This document shows positions 36,691 through 47,223 of a stretch of 64,000 bases of DNA, in pieces (the first letter of the stretch is position 1; each line of letters opens with the position of its first letter). The DNA comes from Tipula vernalis (taxonomy: Eukaryota; Arthropoda; Insecta; Diptera; Tipulidae). The notes beneath the pieces were generated by a model. The model ran no database searches and was not told the origin of the DNA. It worked only from the letters and a program-made list of their open reading frames with translations. The translations under genes and the position numbers were made by a program. The stretch is taken from positions 261,894,245-261,958,244 of the forward strand of contig OY282559.1 of the NCBI GenBank assembly GCA_958295665.1, written 5' to 3'.

Positions 36691-36898
36691 ATTATGATCA
36701 GTTTATATTGAATATTTTGTATTTAAAATACACTATATAGAAAAAGCTGGGATGGGATGAAAAAATGTAATCATCATTTTATTTTTTACTTACATTTCTA
36801 ATATATATAGATAAAAACTGGGATGGGATGAGATAGTATTACCTGATGAACATTTTTATTTTTTCTGGGATGAAAAACTGGGATAACTTCACATGCTT

Positions 36899-37045
36899 AA
36901 TTTAACCTAATTTCTACATTCAAAACTCTGAATCTACATTTCCATTATCCAAATAATCTTTCAATACAATTTCGAGTAGATTTTAAGGCTGTGTCATATC
37001 GCAGTTGTTGTGAACCAGAAGTGTGAGAGGCATGAGTGAGGTACA
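36899..37045 (-). pseudogene. PIF/Harbinger transposase, upstream half of the split fragment
   Basis: On the minus strand: RYDTALKSTRNCIERLFG, a stop, then WKCRFRVLNVEIRLN up to the foldback element. This is the Harbinger block normally reading RYN-x-x-H-x-R-T-R-x-x-IER-x-FG-x-WK-x-RF. It is cut upstream by the mariner at 37,048. The rest of the transposase was not found beyond 38,349, so only the C-terminal third is preserved. Confidence 0.82.
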
Positions 37046-37047
37046 TA

Positions 37048-38347
37048 TAGGGTTTTCCAATAGGAATGATATGATTTTTAAGTGACGTTTCGGCCATTTG
37101 TAATATGTCATGATCTGTCATTTTTTGTTTCATTGTATTCAGTAATGTTTACAATTTCATCATGGTGAGATATACGCAAGAACAACGTTTACAAATTATT
37201 CAGTTTTATTATCAAAATAATCGTTCTCCAATTGCAACTTTTCGTGAGGTTTTGCCATTTTATAGTCGTAATAATCGTCCAAGTGTGCTCGCTATTCGTC
37301 GAATTGTTGAAAATTTTGAGCGTACATTTTCTTTACATAATGTTCAAGTGCCAATAAGACAAAGAAACGCTCGAAGTAATGCAAATATTGCTGCCGTTCA
37401 GGCAAGTATGGCTGAAGACTTTAATTTGTCGATTCCAAGACGTTCTCAAGAATTGGGACTGTCTCAAACCACAACCTGGCGGATTTTGAGAAAGGATTTG
37501 GGTTTGCATCCGTATAATTGTTCTTACTCAAGAACTGAAGCCATTGGACCACCGTAAACGTCGTGAATTTGTTGATTTTGCCTTGGAACAACTTGAAAAC
37601 GATAACGATTTTTTTAAGAAAATCATCTTCTCCGATGAGGCTCACTTTCATCTGAGTGGTGCGGTAAATAAACAAAACTGTCGATTCTGGTGCGAAGAAA
37701 ATCCACAAATTATTCATGAAAAACCATTACATTCACCTAAATTGACAGTTTGGTGTGGTTTTTGGTCTGGTGGAATCATCGGTCCGTATTTTTTTCGAAA
37801 TGAAGCTGGTAACACCGTTACTGTCAATGGAGATCGGTATAGATCGATGATAACCAACTTTTTATGGCCGAAATTGGAAGAAGTTGATCTTGACAACATT
37901 TGGTTCCAACAAGACGGGGCTAAGTGCCACACAGCAGGTGCAACAATTGAATTATTGCGAGAAAAGTTTGGAGATTCGATTATTTCAAGAAATTGTGATA
38001 TTGAATGGCCTCCAAAAAGTTGTGATTTAACACCATTAGACTATTTTTTGTGGGGTTATTTGAAGTCATTGGTCTTTAGCAATAAACCAAACTCTCTTCA
38101 AGCTTTACAAGTCAATATTGAACGTGCTATTCATGACATATGACTTGATTTAGTGGAAAAAGTGCTCGAAAATTGGGTTCATCGAATTCGTTCCTGCAGA
38201 AGAAGTCCTGGAGGCCATTTGAATGACGTTTCATTCAGAACTTAATTGTATCGATTGTACTTCACATTAAATAAAAAACATTTCAATTTCCTTAACAATT
38301 AGTGTTTTTTTTTAAAGAAATCATATCACTCTTATTGGAAAACCCTG
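37048..38347 (+). mobile_element. Full-length DD41D mariner
   Basis: 1,300 bp, flanked by TA (37046-37047 and 38348-38349). The inverted ends TAGGGTTTTCCAATAGGAAT and CAGGGTTTTCCAATAAGAGT share about 31 bp through TGATATGATTT. It carries one transposase gene in plus orientation. It is inserted in the Harbinger fragment, next to but independently of the foldback element. Confidence 0.92.
37162..38244 (+). pseudogene. DD41D mariner transposase, one frameshift and one stop
   Basis: Met at 37162 follows AATTTCATC. The N-terminal 110 residues form the paired-type helix-turn-helix domains (YTQEQRLQIIQFY, RRSQELGLSQTTTWRIL). A frameshift near 37,545 moves to the frame of the catalytic domain: FSDEAHFHLSG (first Asp), WFQQDGAKCHTA (second Asp), LTPLDYFLWG (third Asp), with 41 residues between the second and third, hence DD41D. 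An in-frame TGA at 38,141-38,143 precedes LVEKVLENWVHRIRSC and GGHLNDV, with the natural stop near 38,244. The enzyme would cut and paste the element at TA sites. Two lesions make this copy inactive. Confidence 0.9.
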
Positions 38348-38533
38348 TATAAATATAATTTTTATATATTTATGGTATAAACATTTTCTCTTTTTGCAAA
38401 TATAAAATTACTAACGATAAAATCATATCGATAAAATCAATTAATAAATTATTAAAAATCGCAAAAATATAATTATCGAGTTTATAAAAATCACAAAATC
38501 ATGTAACAGTAAAGGAAAATGAACGCAAACTAA

Positions 38534-39640
38534 AACCACAGAATATAGAACAATATCTTCTACTGCGCTTTAAAGGCTGTATCATGAAAATTAAAAAGTA
38601 GAAAATGTGTGATCTCACAAGCTCAAAACAGTAGTACCAATTCCTTTTTTTTTTTCTCATTCTCCTTTTTGTCGTTTGCTAATTTTTGAATTTCTTAAAA
38701 GTTTTCTAGTGGATGGATATTTAATCGATGTAAATTTTTAAGTGTTATAATTTTGTTTTTTGTGTTTTGATTGTGTTTTGAAAACTTGCTTCTTTATTTG
38801 TATTTCTCCCGCGATTTAAAGCAGTTTCACATTTCAATTTTTTGACATCTGTGTAATTTGTTTTGTTTTTATTTGTGTTTCCATACATTTTTTCGATTTT
38901 TTTTTTTGTGTTGTACAACAATAGCAGAATTACCACAAGAACTGTCTTTATCAAGACACAACTTACTATTTTCGTTAAATTTTGTAATTTAAAAACAAAT
39001 AATTTTTATTGTTGAATAACGTTAATTATTACCGAACCAAAAATCAAATTTGATTCATAAATCGAAGCGTCATAAATAAGCAAAAAAGGGGGAAAAATAG
39101 CTCATAATATATATTTTTTGGTATGGTTATGTTGGTTTTTCTGCGGATATTTTGCTTAATGTTGCAATAATTTTAACTCGAGAGGAGAAATAGGGGAATA
39201 TATTTTCGGTCACATGACAATATTGGGGTAATTTCATTGGATGAATGACCGGATTCAGATTGTACGGATTTATATCCATACTCGTGCAGTCACCTTTAGT
39301 CCTAAGTTTGTGAAAAAATATTTAAAATTAGGATTTAGAAAAGATAAAAAAAAATGTTTCTATAGAATCAATGAAACAAAAAAAAAGTACAAAAAATGTT
39401 TGTACCCACCTCTTTGTTTTTGATCAATAAAAATCAGTACAATTTTAAAAGAAAAGAGAAATCTTTACACTTTGTAATGTGAGTAAAAGAGATAGACGTT
39501 CATAAATAATTTTTAATTTTGGTCTTGTTAGCTTTGCGAAACTTTAAAATCATATCAATAAATAAACAAAGGACCTCTTATTATTTTCTATTACGGGATA
39601 TCAAATCATATCAAACAATAAAGACAAAAAACAAAACTTG
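38534..39640. repeat. Inverted paralogue of 52,600-53,700 (left copy)
   Basis: Segments 38,534-38,572 and 39,294-39,585 align in inverse orientation with 53,700-53,629, 53,629-53,489, 53,231-53,185 and 52,729-52,640. Landmarks are ACAATATCTTCTA, GTCCTAAGTTTGTGAAAAAA, GTACCCACCTCTTTG and AAAGCTAACAAGACC on the appropriate strands. No gene was recognised in it. The comparison exposes insertions on both sides. Confidence 0.8.
38573..39293. mobile_element. 721-bp insertion with CTTTA target duplication
   Basis: CTTTA occurs at both edges (38568-38572 and 39294-39298), and the inverted paralogue at 53,629-53,645 has a single CTTTA with no insert, so this is a genuine insertion. It starts AAGGCTGTATCATG and ends CGTGCAGTCAC. 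No terminal inverted repeat, tail or coding region was recognised. A solo LTR is possible given the 5-bp duplication, but the ends are not TG...CA. Confidence 0.7.
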
Positions 39641-40055
39641 AATAAAGTTGTGTATGTGTTTATGTATCATTTCACTTTCATTTTTTTTTTTTTTTTATAT
39701 AATTTTATTGAGTTCAGTTATAACAAGAAATTTGTACAGATAGAATTATCTTTTTGTTCAACAATAACCTAGGTGGTTTTATGATTGAAATTACATTAAA
39801 TTTTTAGTGGTTATTTTAGTATATAAACTTAAGAAGCGTAACGCTAATAGCAGATTTTGCCAATTAAAGAAGCATAACAATGTTTCTGAAAATTGATTTT
39901 TTTTTTAATAATAATTATATATGGTACAGTATGTACAACTTAAAACTAGAAAATAAAAAGTTAAACCTGACTAAATACAAAACAGACAATTAGAAATAGT
40001 GTATACTACCGGTGTTTTTTTTTTGTTCTTTAACCTACTAACGTGGCAGGCTATC
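39640..40055. other. T-rich, gene-free stretch
   Basis: Contains an oligo(T) run at about 39,680-39,697 that could be the tail of a minus-strand retroposed sequence. No coding block was recognised. Confidence 0.45.
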
Positions 40056-40146
40056 TGTTAAAGTAGAGCTGAAAGCATAAATGGTTTATTGGTCATCAGC
40101 CGCAACAAATACATTATTCTGTCTATTGGGAAAAAATTATTAAAAA
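40056..40146 (+). repeat. Copia 2 left terminal repeat
   Basis: About 91 bp nearly identical to 47,062-47,152 (one difference, CATTATT versus CATCATT). Ends at ATTATTAAAA where the two copies diverge. Confidence 0.85.
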
Positions 40147-41456
40147 TTATTTTTTTTAGGTTAAAAATAAGTTCTAAAGCAGCATTTTTGGAAAAACGAA
40201 GAACAAATAAATTAAAATGGAAAACATTTTGTTGAATTCAACGGGAGCATCGTCGTCAAATTTAAAATTGGAAGGGTTGTCAAATTGGTACACGTGGAAA
40301 TTCTAAATTAAAGTAATTTTGAAAGCGTTGGAAATGTATGACATAACGGTACGGTGGTTAAGCCAGAATAAAAAACAGAAAATGCCGCAGAGACAACAGC
40401 ATGGTTAAAAAAGATGCAAAAGCGCAAAGTGTTTTAGTTACTCGATTATCAAACAAGGTTATGTTACAAGTTATGAACTGCGAAATATTAAACTCAATAT
40501 GGGAAAAATTACACACATTTTATGAACGAACATCAGAGACATCGCTTCATTTAGTAGAACAAAAATTTTTATCGATGACATTTCATCCAAGAGACGATAT
40601 TGCGAGTTTTTTTGTCTAAAATAGAAGAAAATGTAAGTCAAATAAAACAATTAGGTGGTGAAATACCGGATAAAATGGTTTCAACAAAAATAGTGACCTC
40701 TTGGCCTGAACCATCCAAACATTTTATTTCTGCTTGGGACTCAGTATAAAATGATAAACTAAATTTGTCTGAATTGACAGCAAGATTATTGAATGAGGAA
40801 CAAAGGATGACAAATAGAGAAGAAGTTACAGCATTAATGTCCAAAAATATTGGAGTAAATAGAAAATGTTTTAGAAGTGGGAAAATTGGTCACCTGAAAA
40901 AACAGTGTCGTGTTAAACTAAATAAAAGTGAAATTAGTTGCGAAATTTGTAAAAAAAAAAGGTCATTTGAACAAAAATTGTTGGTTCCTGAAAAGTAAAA
41001 ATGGAAATAACGGCAACGGTGAAAATTTACAACATGCATTCTTAACGTCATTGATATGTGGTCAAGCTGTTACAGAGGATTGGATCGTTGATAGTGATAC
41101 ATCAAAACATATGTGTCATGACAAAAATTTATTTTACGAAATGGAGATGTTGTCGGAGTCTAAAAACATAGTCATTTGTGACGGAAATTTGATAAAAGCG
41201 GAAGGTAAATGAAAAATAATAGTTTCAGCTTATAATGGCGAAAAATGTATAGAAACAACAATATTTAATGTATTATGTGTGCCAAAATTGACAGTCAATT
41301 TATTTTCGGTTAGCGCAGCTGTGTACAAGGGATATACAGTAAATGTGAGCAGTGAAAATTTGAGTTTATCAAAAATAATAATGTTCAAGCAATCGCGGTA
41401 AGGAAACAAAAAAATATATACAATGGTGTCCGAAATGACAAATCAAAAGGCCTATA

Positions 41457-43577
41457 CAGGGTGTCCCACATGTACGAGTCCAAACGAGTAGGGCGTGTAG
41501 CTGGATCAATATCATGAAAAAAAAGTCCACTACGCATATGCCCGGAAATGAACCGTTACCCACTTCAATTCCATTTCAAAATGTTTACCATGGTACACTG
41601 CCTTGAATGATGTAGATGCCAATAACTCTTCTAAAAATTAAGATAACTCAATTGTTTTTCTATAATTTTAAAGGCACAGAGTGCTTCGTTCTTGTCTGGA
41701 AGTAGTAATATCATGCATGGTATTTTTCATAAAGAAAACATTGGTGGAATTAAAAAAATTGTGCGAGAAATAACAAGAAAATTCATTAAACTCATTTTTC
41801 TCGAAAAACTCACTTAATAATTTTTGTTTTTTATTTCAAATTTAAATTTAATAGACTATTTAATACAAAATTGCTTCCTCGTTTTTTATCTAATCATGTA
41901 TAGTTTTTGAGAGATATTAACATTTCAATGTAGTACTTGTTAGTAAACGTATAGCTAAAATCGTTGTTAATCTTTTGAAAATAATTTTTTTGCGCGTTTG
42001 TAATCAGATATAATAAAATGCCACGCTACACATTCGAAGAAATCGCCGACATCCATTTTATTTATAGTTTATGTAACGGAAATGGACGAGCTGCAGAACG
42101 TGAAAATCGTTATCCAGAGATAGGCCGGTGCCAGATCATAGAATATTTGAAATCACATACGACTACGAGAACGAGGAACATTGGTCCCCTATGAATACGA
42201 AAATGTTTGCCGAATTCAATATGAAGTCAATACCGACGAACAAGTTTTGAATTCAGTACAAAGAGATCCCACCATTAGCACGAGACGTCTTTCGATACAA
42301 CTTGGTATTAGCAAAAATAAAGTCTGGAGAGTACTTCGAAGAAACCATCTACACCCATTCCACTACACTCCAGCGCAAGAATTATTACTAATCGATTTAC
42401 CAAACAGAACAAATTTCTGCCGTTTATTGTTAAACAACGAGGAACATAATCCTTCATATTTGTCATCCATTTTATGGACAGACGAATCGACATTTACGAG
42501 GGATGGAATAACAAATTTCCATAATCTTCATGAGTGGCAACCAGAAAACCCACACGTTAAGCGAGAATCATTATTTCAAAGACGTTTTAGTGTTAATGTA
42601 TAGGGTGGTATAATTGGAAATAATTTTATTGGGCCCATTTTACTACCTGAAACATTGAACTCACAAAACTATCTTTAATATTTGAATAAAACAGTTCCCA
42701 CTGTGCTAGATTCAATTCCACTCATGATGAGAAATACTTTCTTGTATCAACAAGATGGAGCTCCTGCACATCATGGAAGACAAGTTCGAAATTGGTTTGA
42801 TATAAATTCGGCGGCGGACCTATAGCTTGGCCGGCTAGATCTCCAGATTTAACACCATTAGACTTTTATGTATGGAGATACTTAAAAGGAGAAGTCTACA
42901 AAACAAACATTCAGACTAGGGAGCAGTTGGTTGATCGAATCAATAATGCCGGCAACAAAATCAAAAAAAAAATTTAGTAAATTTCAACATGGCTGCTGCC
43001 ATTAAAAGACGACTGCAACTATGCTTGTTACGAAATGGAAATCATTTTGAAAATTGTTTGTGAAGTTGAAAACTTGAAAATTCATACAATAAATTATTAA
43101 GTACTTCATTGAAATGTTAATATCTCAAAAGCTATACATGATTAGATAAAAAACGAGGAAGCAATTTTGTATTAAATAGTCTATTAAATTTAAATTTGAA
43201 ATAAAAAACAAAAATTATTAAGTGAGTTTTTCGAGAAAAATGAGTTTAATGAATTTTCTTGTTATTTCTCGCACAATTTTTTTAATTCCACCAATGTTTT
43301 CTTTATGGAAAATACCATGCATGATATTACTACTTCCAGACAAGAACGAAGCACTCTGTGCCTTTAAAATTATAGAAAAACAATTGAGTTATCTTAATTT
43401 TTAGAAGAGTTATTGGCATCTACATCATTCAAGGCAGTGTACCATGCTAAAAATTTTGAAATGCAATTGAAGTGGCTAACGGTTCATTTCCGGGCATATG
43501 CGTAGTGGACCTTTTTTCATGATATTGATCCAGCTACATGCCCTACTCGTTTGGACTCGTACATGTGGGTCACCCTG
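41457..43577 (+). mobile_element. Mariner-like element with about 480-bp terminal inverted repeats
   Basis: Flanked by TA (41455-41456 and 43578-43579). Ends CAGGGTGTCCCACATGTACG on the left and CAGGGTGACCCACATGTACG on the right read inward, the match continuing for about 480 bp (41457-41938 and 43099-43577) with few differences. The transposase lies between. It is inserted in copia 2 between protease and integrase. Such long ends are unusual for Tc1/mariner relatives, whose ends are more often 20-200 bp. Confidence 0.93.
42018..43062 (+). pseudogene. Mariner-like transposase with N-terminal DUF4817-type domain, decayed
   Basis: Met at 42018: MPRYTFEEIADIHFIYSLCN followed by GNGRAAEREN, matching the DUF4817 helix-turn-helix seen in many insect Tc1/mariner-type proteins. 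After a frameshift near 42,170 the frame continues with DPTISTRRLSIQLGISKNKV (second helix-turn-helix), ILWTDESTFTRDGITNFHN (first catalytic Asp), NPH-x-x-RES and FSVNV, a stop at 42,601, GGIIGNNFIGP, FLYQQDGAPAHHGRQVR (second Asp), DLTPLDFYVWRYLKG-like text with the third acidic residue, and a tail ending ENCL near 43,062. At least three lesions prevent translation. Confidence 0.87.
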
Positions 43578-44348
43578 TATAGGTAAAGTGAACGAAAATT
43601 TGCTGGAGTGGCATAAAAAATTAGCTCATCAAGATATAAAGCAAGTTAAAAGCATGTTAAAACGAAATGGTCTTGAGTGTGAAAACCGAGAAATTCTGGA
43701 TTGTATATCCTGTATTAAAGGGAAACAACATAAAATGAAAAATGAAAAAATTGGATCCAGAGCTGAACAACCTGGACAATTAATACATATGGATTTATGT
43801 GGCCCTATGAAGGTAAATTCATTGGGTGGTTCGAGATATTTCCTAGTAATGAAAGGGGTTACAATACAGGTTACAGTATTGAAAAATTTAGAACGGATAA
43901 TGGCACAGAATTTTTAAACAATGTGTTAAAAGGAATTTCGATTGATAATGGAATCCAACATGAAACGATCGTCGAATATACCTCTGATCAAAACGGCTGT
44001 GTTGAGCGTGAAATGCGAACGATTGTAGAGGCAGCAAGAACATTGTTACTAGAAAATAAATTTAGAAAAAAAATGTTCGGCAGAAGCTGTAAACACTGTG
44101 ACTTATGTAATAAATAGAACAGGTCCGAGTAAATTTAAAGACAGAACTCGATATGAAATATATTTTAAGAAAGACAAATACGATATAAACAAATTAAAAT
44201 GTTTTGCCTCAAAAGTCGCGGTTCATATTCCTGATCAAAAACGACGAAAATGGGACTCGAAATCTGAAATAGGAATTTTTCTAGGCTATTTAGAAAATAT
44301 AAAAGAGTATAGAGTGTACTTATCAGGAAAAATATCATTTCAGTAAAA

Positions 44349-44894
44349 CATCAAATATAGGAAAATGTATTGGCTAATCGGTAGTAACTCTGAGCTTATA
44401 CAATACATAACAAATTGCTATTATATCAGCAAATACTTAAACCAGTATGGACCTACGGTATTCAACTTTGGGGTTGTACCAAGAAGACAAATGTACAAAT
44501 GATTCAATGTTTTCAAAACAAAGTGCTGCGTAGCATTGTAAATGCACCATGGTGCATTAGAAATGATAACCTCCATAGGGATTTAAACATGGAATATGTA
44601 AGTGAAGAAATACAAAATCATGCGAAGAAACACATTCAGCGGATATCTCGGCACCAAAATGCAGACACACGAAGTTTATTGGATACCACCAATGTAGTAA
44701 GAAGACTTCAAAAGCAGAAACCTTTGGAATTGGGCAGTTGTATTTAATTAGAATAGAGAAAAATAATTACTATGTAAATTCAAACGGGAGTAACCACTGG
44801 GCTACTATCCGTCAAATGTGAATCTTCATTTAAGAAAGATAAATTACTAAATGATTTGTAAATCAGTTGTAATATTAAATAAAGGAAAAAAAAA
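44349..44894 (+). mobile_element. LINE 3' end with 12-bp target duplication
   Basis: ATTTCAGTAAAA at 44,337-44,348 recurs at 44,895-44,906, and the copia frame continues after the second copy. The 546-bp insert ends in an A-rich tail. Its open frame (44,415-44,747) reads LLYQQILKPVWTYGIQLWGC and FQNKVLRSIVNAPW, the C-terminal region after the reverse transcriptase of Jockey-clade non-LTR elements. 5'-truncated, as is usual for target-primed insertion. Its sequence is not the same segment as the LINE at 47-52 kb, so the family relation is open. Confidence 0.92.
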
Positions 44895-45215
44895 ATTTCA
44901 GTAAAAAGAGAAGTGATATTCTTAAAAAATTCAAAAGAACCAGAATATAGTAATCCAGAAGACATGAAAGTAAAGCAGAAAAACCAAATAGAAGTAGGAA
45001 TTAATCAACAAACTCCGATAGATACAGAAGACGTAAATCTGGACGATGAAAATTTAATGCAAGAAAAATCAATTGAAGAGCCTGAAATGAACAAAGATGA
45101 AGCAACCACGGAAAATATTGAAGAAACCAATAAAAGAACAAGAAAAGGACCAACTTGGTTGAATGATTATGAAGTTAATTTTGTGAGCATCAATGGTGAA
45201 CCATTATCATACCAG

Positions 45216-45371
45216 CACCCTTTTTCTGTAAAAAATAAGATAATGTGTAAACGTGAAAACGGGTAAACTTTGTGATTTTTTACTAAAATTACATTAACTT
45301 GTTTTTCGATTCTCTTTTCGTTCACTGTTTATCACGTGTAAACATTATCTTATTTTTTATAGAATAAGGCT
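45216..45371. mobile_element. Small MITE in copia 2
   Basis: About 40-bp inverted ends around a core of roughly 75 bp. Best conserved is TAAAAAATAAGATAATGT on the left, mirrored at about 45,340-45,360. It interrupts the copia frame between SYQ and EAMESIEKENW. No certain target duplication. Confidence 0.7.
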
Positions 45372-47061
45372 ATAGGAAGCTATGGAAAGCATCGAAAAAG
45401 AAAATTGGAGCAAGGCAATAGATGCCGAATTGAATAATTTAAAACATAACGAAACATGGACCGAGATAGATGAAAATCCTGCAAAAGAAAAATTAATAAG
45501 TAGTAAATGGGTTTTTAAAATCAAAGAAAATGAAAACGGTGAGAAAACGTATAAAGCTCGTCTAGTAGCTAGAGGATTTGAACAAACGAATTGTGATGAT
45601 GAAGTATATGCACCAGTAGTAAAATTAACAACGTTTAGAATTTTTATGGCAATAGCAAATAAATTGAATTTGCCGGTGTATCAATTAGATGTAGTAGGCG
45701 CTTTTCTGCTTGGTGAAATTAATGAAGAGGTTTTCATGAAATTACCAGATGGAAGGTTGTATAAGCTAAATCGTTCGATTTATGGACTTAAGAAGTCTCC
45801 AAAATATTGGAACGAGAAATTTGACGAGTTCATGAACAAAGAAAAGTTTACAAGATCCAAAAATGATTTGAGTTTATATCAAAGGTGTAAAAATAATAAT
45901 CAACTATACTTACTGATTTATGTCGATGACATCTTAATTTTTGGAAATAATAACCAGGAAATTGAAAATTTTAAAATATTATTAAACAATAACTTTAAAA
46001 TCAAAGATTTGGGTTTGGCGAGCAATTTTTTGGGTATAAACATAAGAAAAGATCTAAAAAGTGGTATAACTGAAATGAATCAAAGGAAATATTTAGAAAA
46101 GGTTCTTGTTAAGTTTGGAATGATAGATTGCAAACCTGTAGAAAGTCCAATTGATCAAAATTTTGATTTTCAATTGTTAAATAGACAGGAATCCGAAAGC
46201 ATATTGATAGAAAAAAAAATGCAGACATTGGCAGTCTACTTTACGCTGTGGGTGGTGGAGCTCGACCTGATATAACTGTGGCTGTAAATTTCTTAAGCAG
46301 ATATCAACATTGTGCCAGTACAATGTTATACAAATCATTAAAAAGAGTTTAACGATATATAAAAAATTCATTGCATTTAGGTATTGTATATGAAGGAGGA
46401 AAGCAAAATGTTCTGGAAGGTTTCGTAGATGCAGATTATGCGAGTGATCCAAGGAACCGAAGATCAACGTCAGGGTACATCATTATGTTATATGGTGGTG
46501 TCGTTTCGTCGTCTTCAAAGAAACAAACAGTGACAGCATTATCATCAACCGAATCGGAATATATAGCTCTGAGCAATATAATTATTGAGATATTATGGAT
46601 GAAGAAGTTGTTAGTAGACTTTGGATTAAATTATAACAAACCAATAGTCATACATGAAGATAATCAATCTGTTATTAAAATTACTGAAAAAAATGAAAAC
46701 AACAAAAGGCTGAAACATGATGTTGATGTAAAATATAATCATATTTTGAAAAATGTGGAAAATGGAGAAGTTGAACTAAAATATGTACAATCAGTAGAAA
46801 ATATAGCAGACTTGTTTACCAAGCCGTTAGGTAAAATTAAATTTGAGAAATTTCAAAATAATATTTTGAAGTAGAAATCAGTTAACGTACATTTTTTAAG
46901 TAATTACAAATAATTTTTATTATATTTGAAAACTGAAATGTGACTAAAAAATAATAAGCTTGAATTTAAGTTTGATTTTACATAAAAGATTAAAATGTTA
47001 AAATTTAATCGCTGTGTACAAACATCTCTTAGGATGGAACAAGGTATCTATTGAGGGGGTG

Positions 47062-47152
47062 TGTTAAAGTAGAGCTGAAAGCATAAATGGTTTATTGGTC
47101 ATCAGCCGCAACAAATACATCATTCTGTCTATTGGGAAAAAATTATTAAAAT
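47062..47152 (+). repeat. Copia 2 right terminal repeat
   Basis: Partner of the left repeat, preceded by the purine tract. The following 22 bp end TTATAACA, which would fit a TGTTA...TAACA LTR, but the left copy lacks them. Confidence 0.8.
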
Positions 47153-47223
47153 GTCAAATGTTTAGTTTTATAACAAAAAACTGTTCTCTTCTGTTCTGTA
47201 CCTCAACCGTGAAACAAGTTGTT

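Larger units (their letters stand above)
32672..36898. mobile_element. Foldback element 1: 286-bp TIRs, 173-bp tandem array, no transposase
   Basis: A 4,227-bp non-autonomous transposon. The terminal repeats 32672-32957 and 36613-36898 are equal in length and differ at one base by my alignment (CATTCC versus CATCCC). They begin AAGCATGTGAAGTTATCCCA and contain four CATCCCAG motifs. The perfect 8-bp duplication AATTTAAC flanks it. The inner end of each terminal repeat is one partial unit of the 173-bp satellite, and on the right side about ten units follow inward. The middle (32,958-34,960) has a second, diverged array and no recognisable gene. The 8-bp duplication fits hAT, P, Merlin or MULE-type enzymes; long ends with tandem repeats are best known from Drosophila FB elements, which are MULE relatives. 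Confidence 0.92.
40217..46874 (+). pseudogene. Copia 2 gag-pol, heavily broken
   Basis: Starts at MENILLNSTG (40,217) and ends with RNase H at 46,874. Order: gag; a zinc knuckle in which the second Cys is Ser (CFRSGKIGHLKKQC); a second knuckle crossed by a frameshift in an A-run; protease with WIVDSDTSKHM where the usual DSG is DSD; after the mariner insert, WHKKLAH and C-x2-C of the integrase zinc region; RTDNGTEF and QNGCVEREM; after the LINE tail, an acidic linker (44,913-45,215); after the MITE, RT with YQLDVVGAFLLG and YVDDILIFG near 45,920; a frameshift near 46,225; RNase H with VDADYASD and HEDNQSV. Multiple frameshifts, stops and a mutated protease residue rule out activity. Confidence 0.9.
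40056..47150 (+). mobile_element. Older Ty1/copia retrotransposon with three nested insertions
   Basis: Plus orientation. Both ends carry TGTTAAAGTAGAGCTGAAAG, continuing about 90 bp (40056-40146 and 47062-47152). These are LTRs or LTR remnants, but their inner and outer 3' boundaries diverge and no target duplication was found. A purine tract GAGGGGGTG precedes the right copy. Gag-pol between them is broken by many frameshifts and by a mariner (41,457-43,577), a LINE tail (44,349-44,894) and a MITE (45,216-45,371). It differs in sequence from the copia at 23.8-28.2 kb and is clearly older. Confidence 0.88.
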
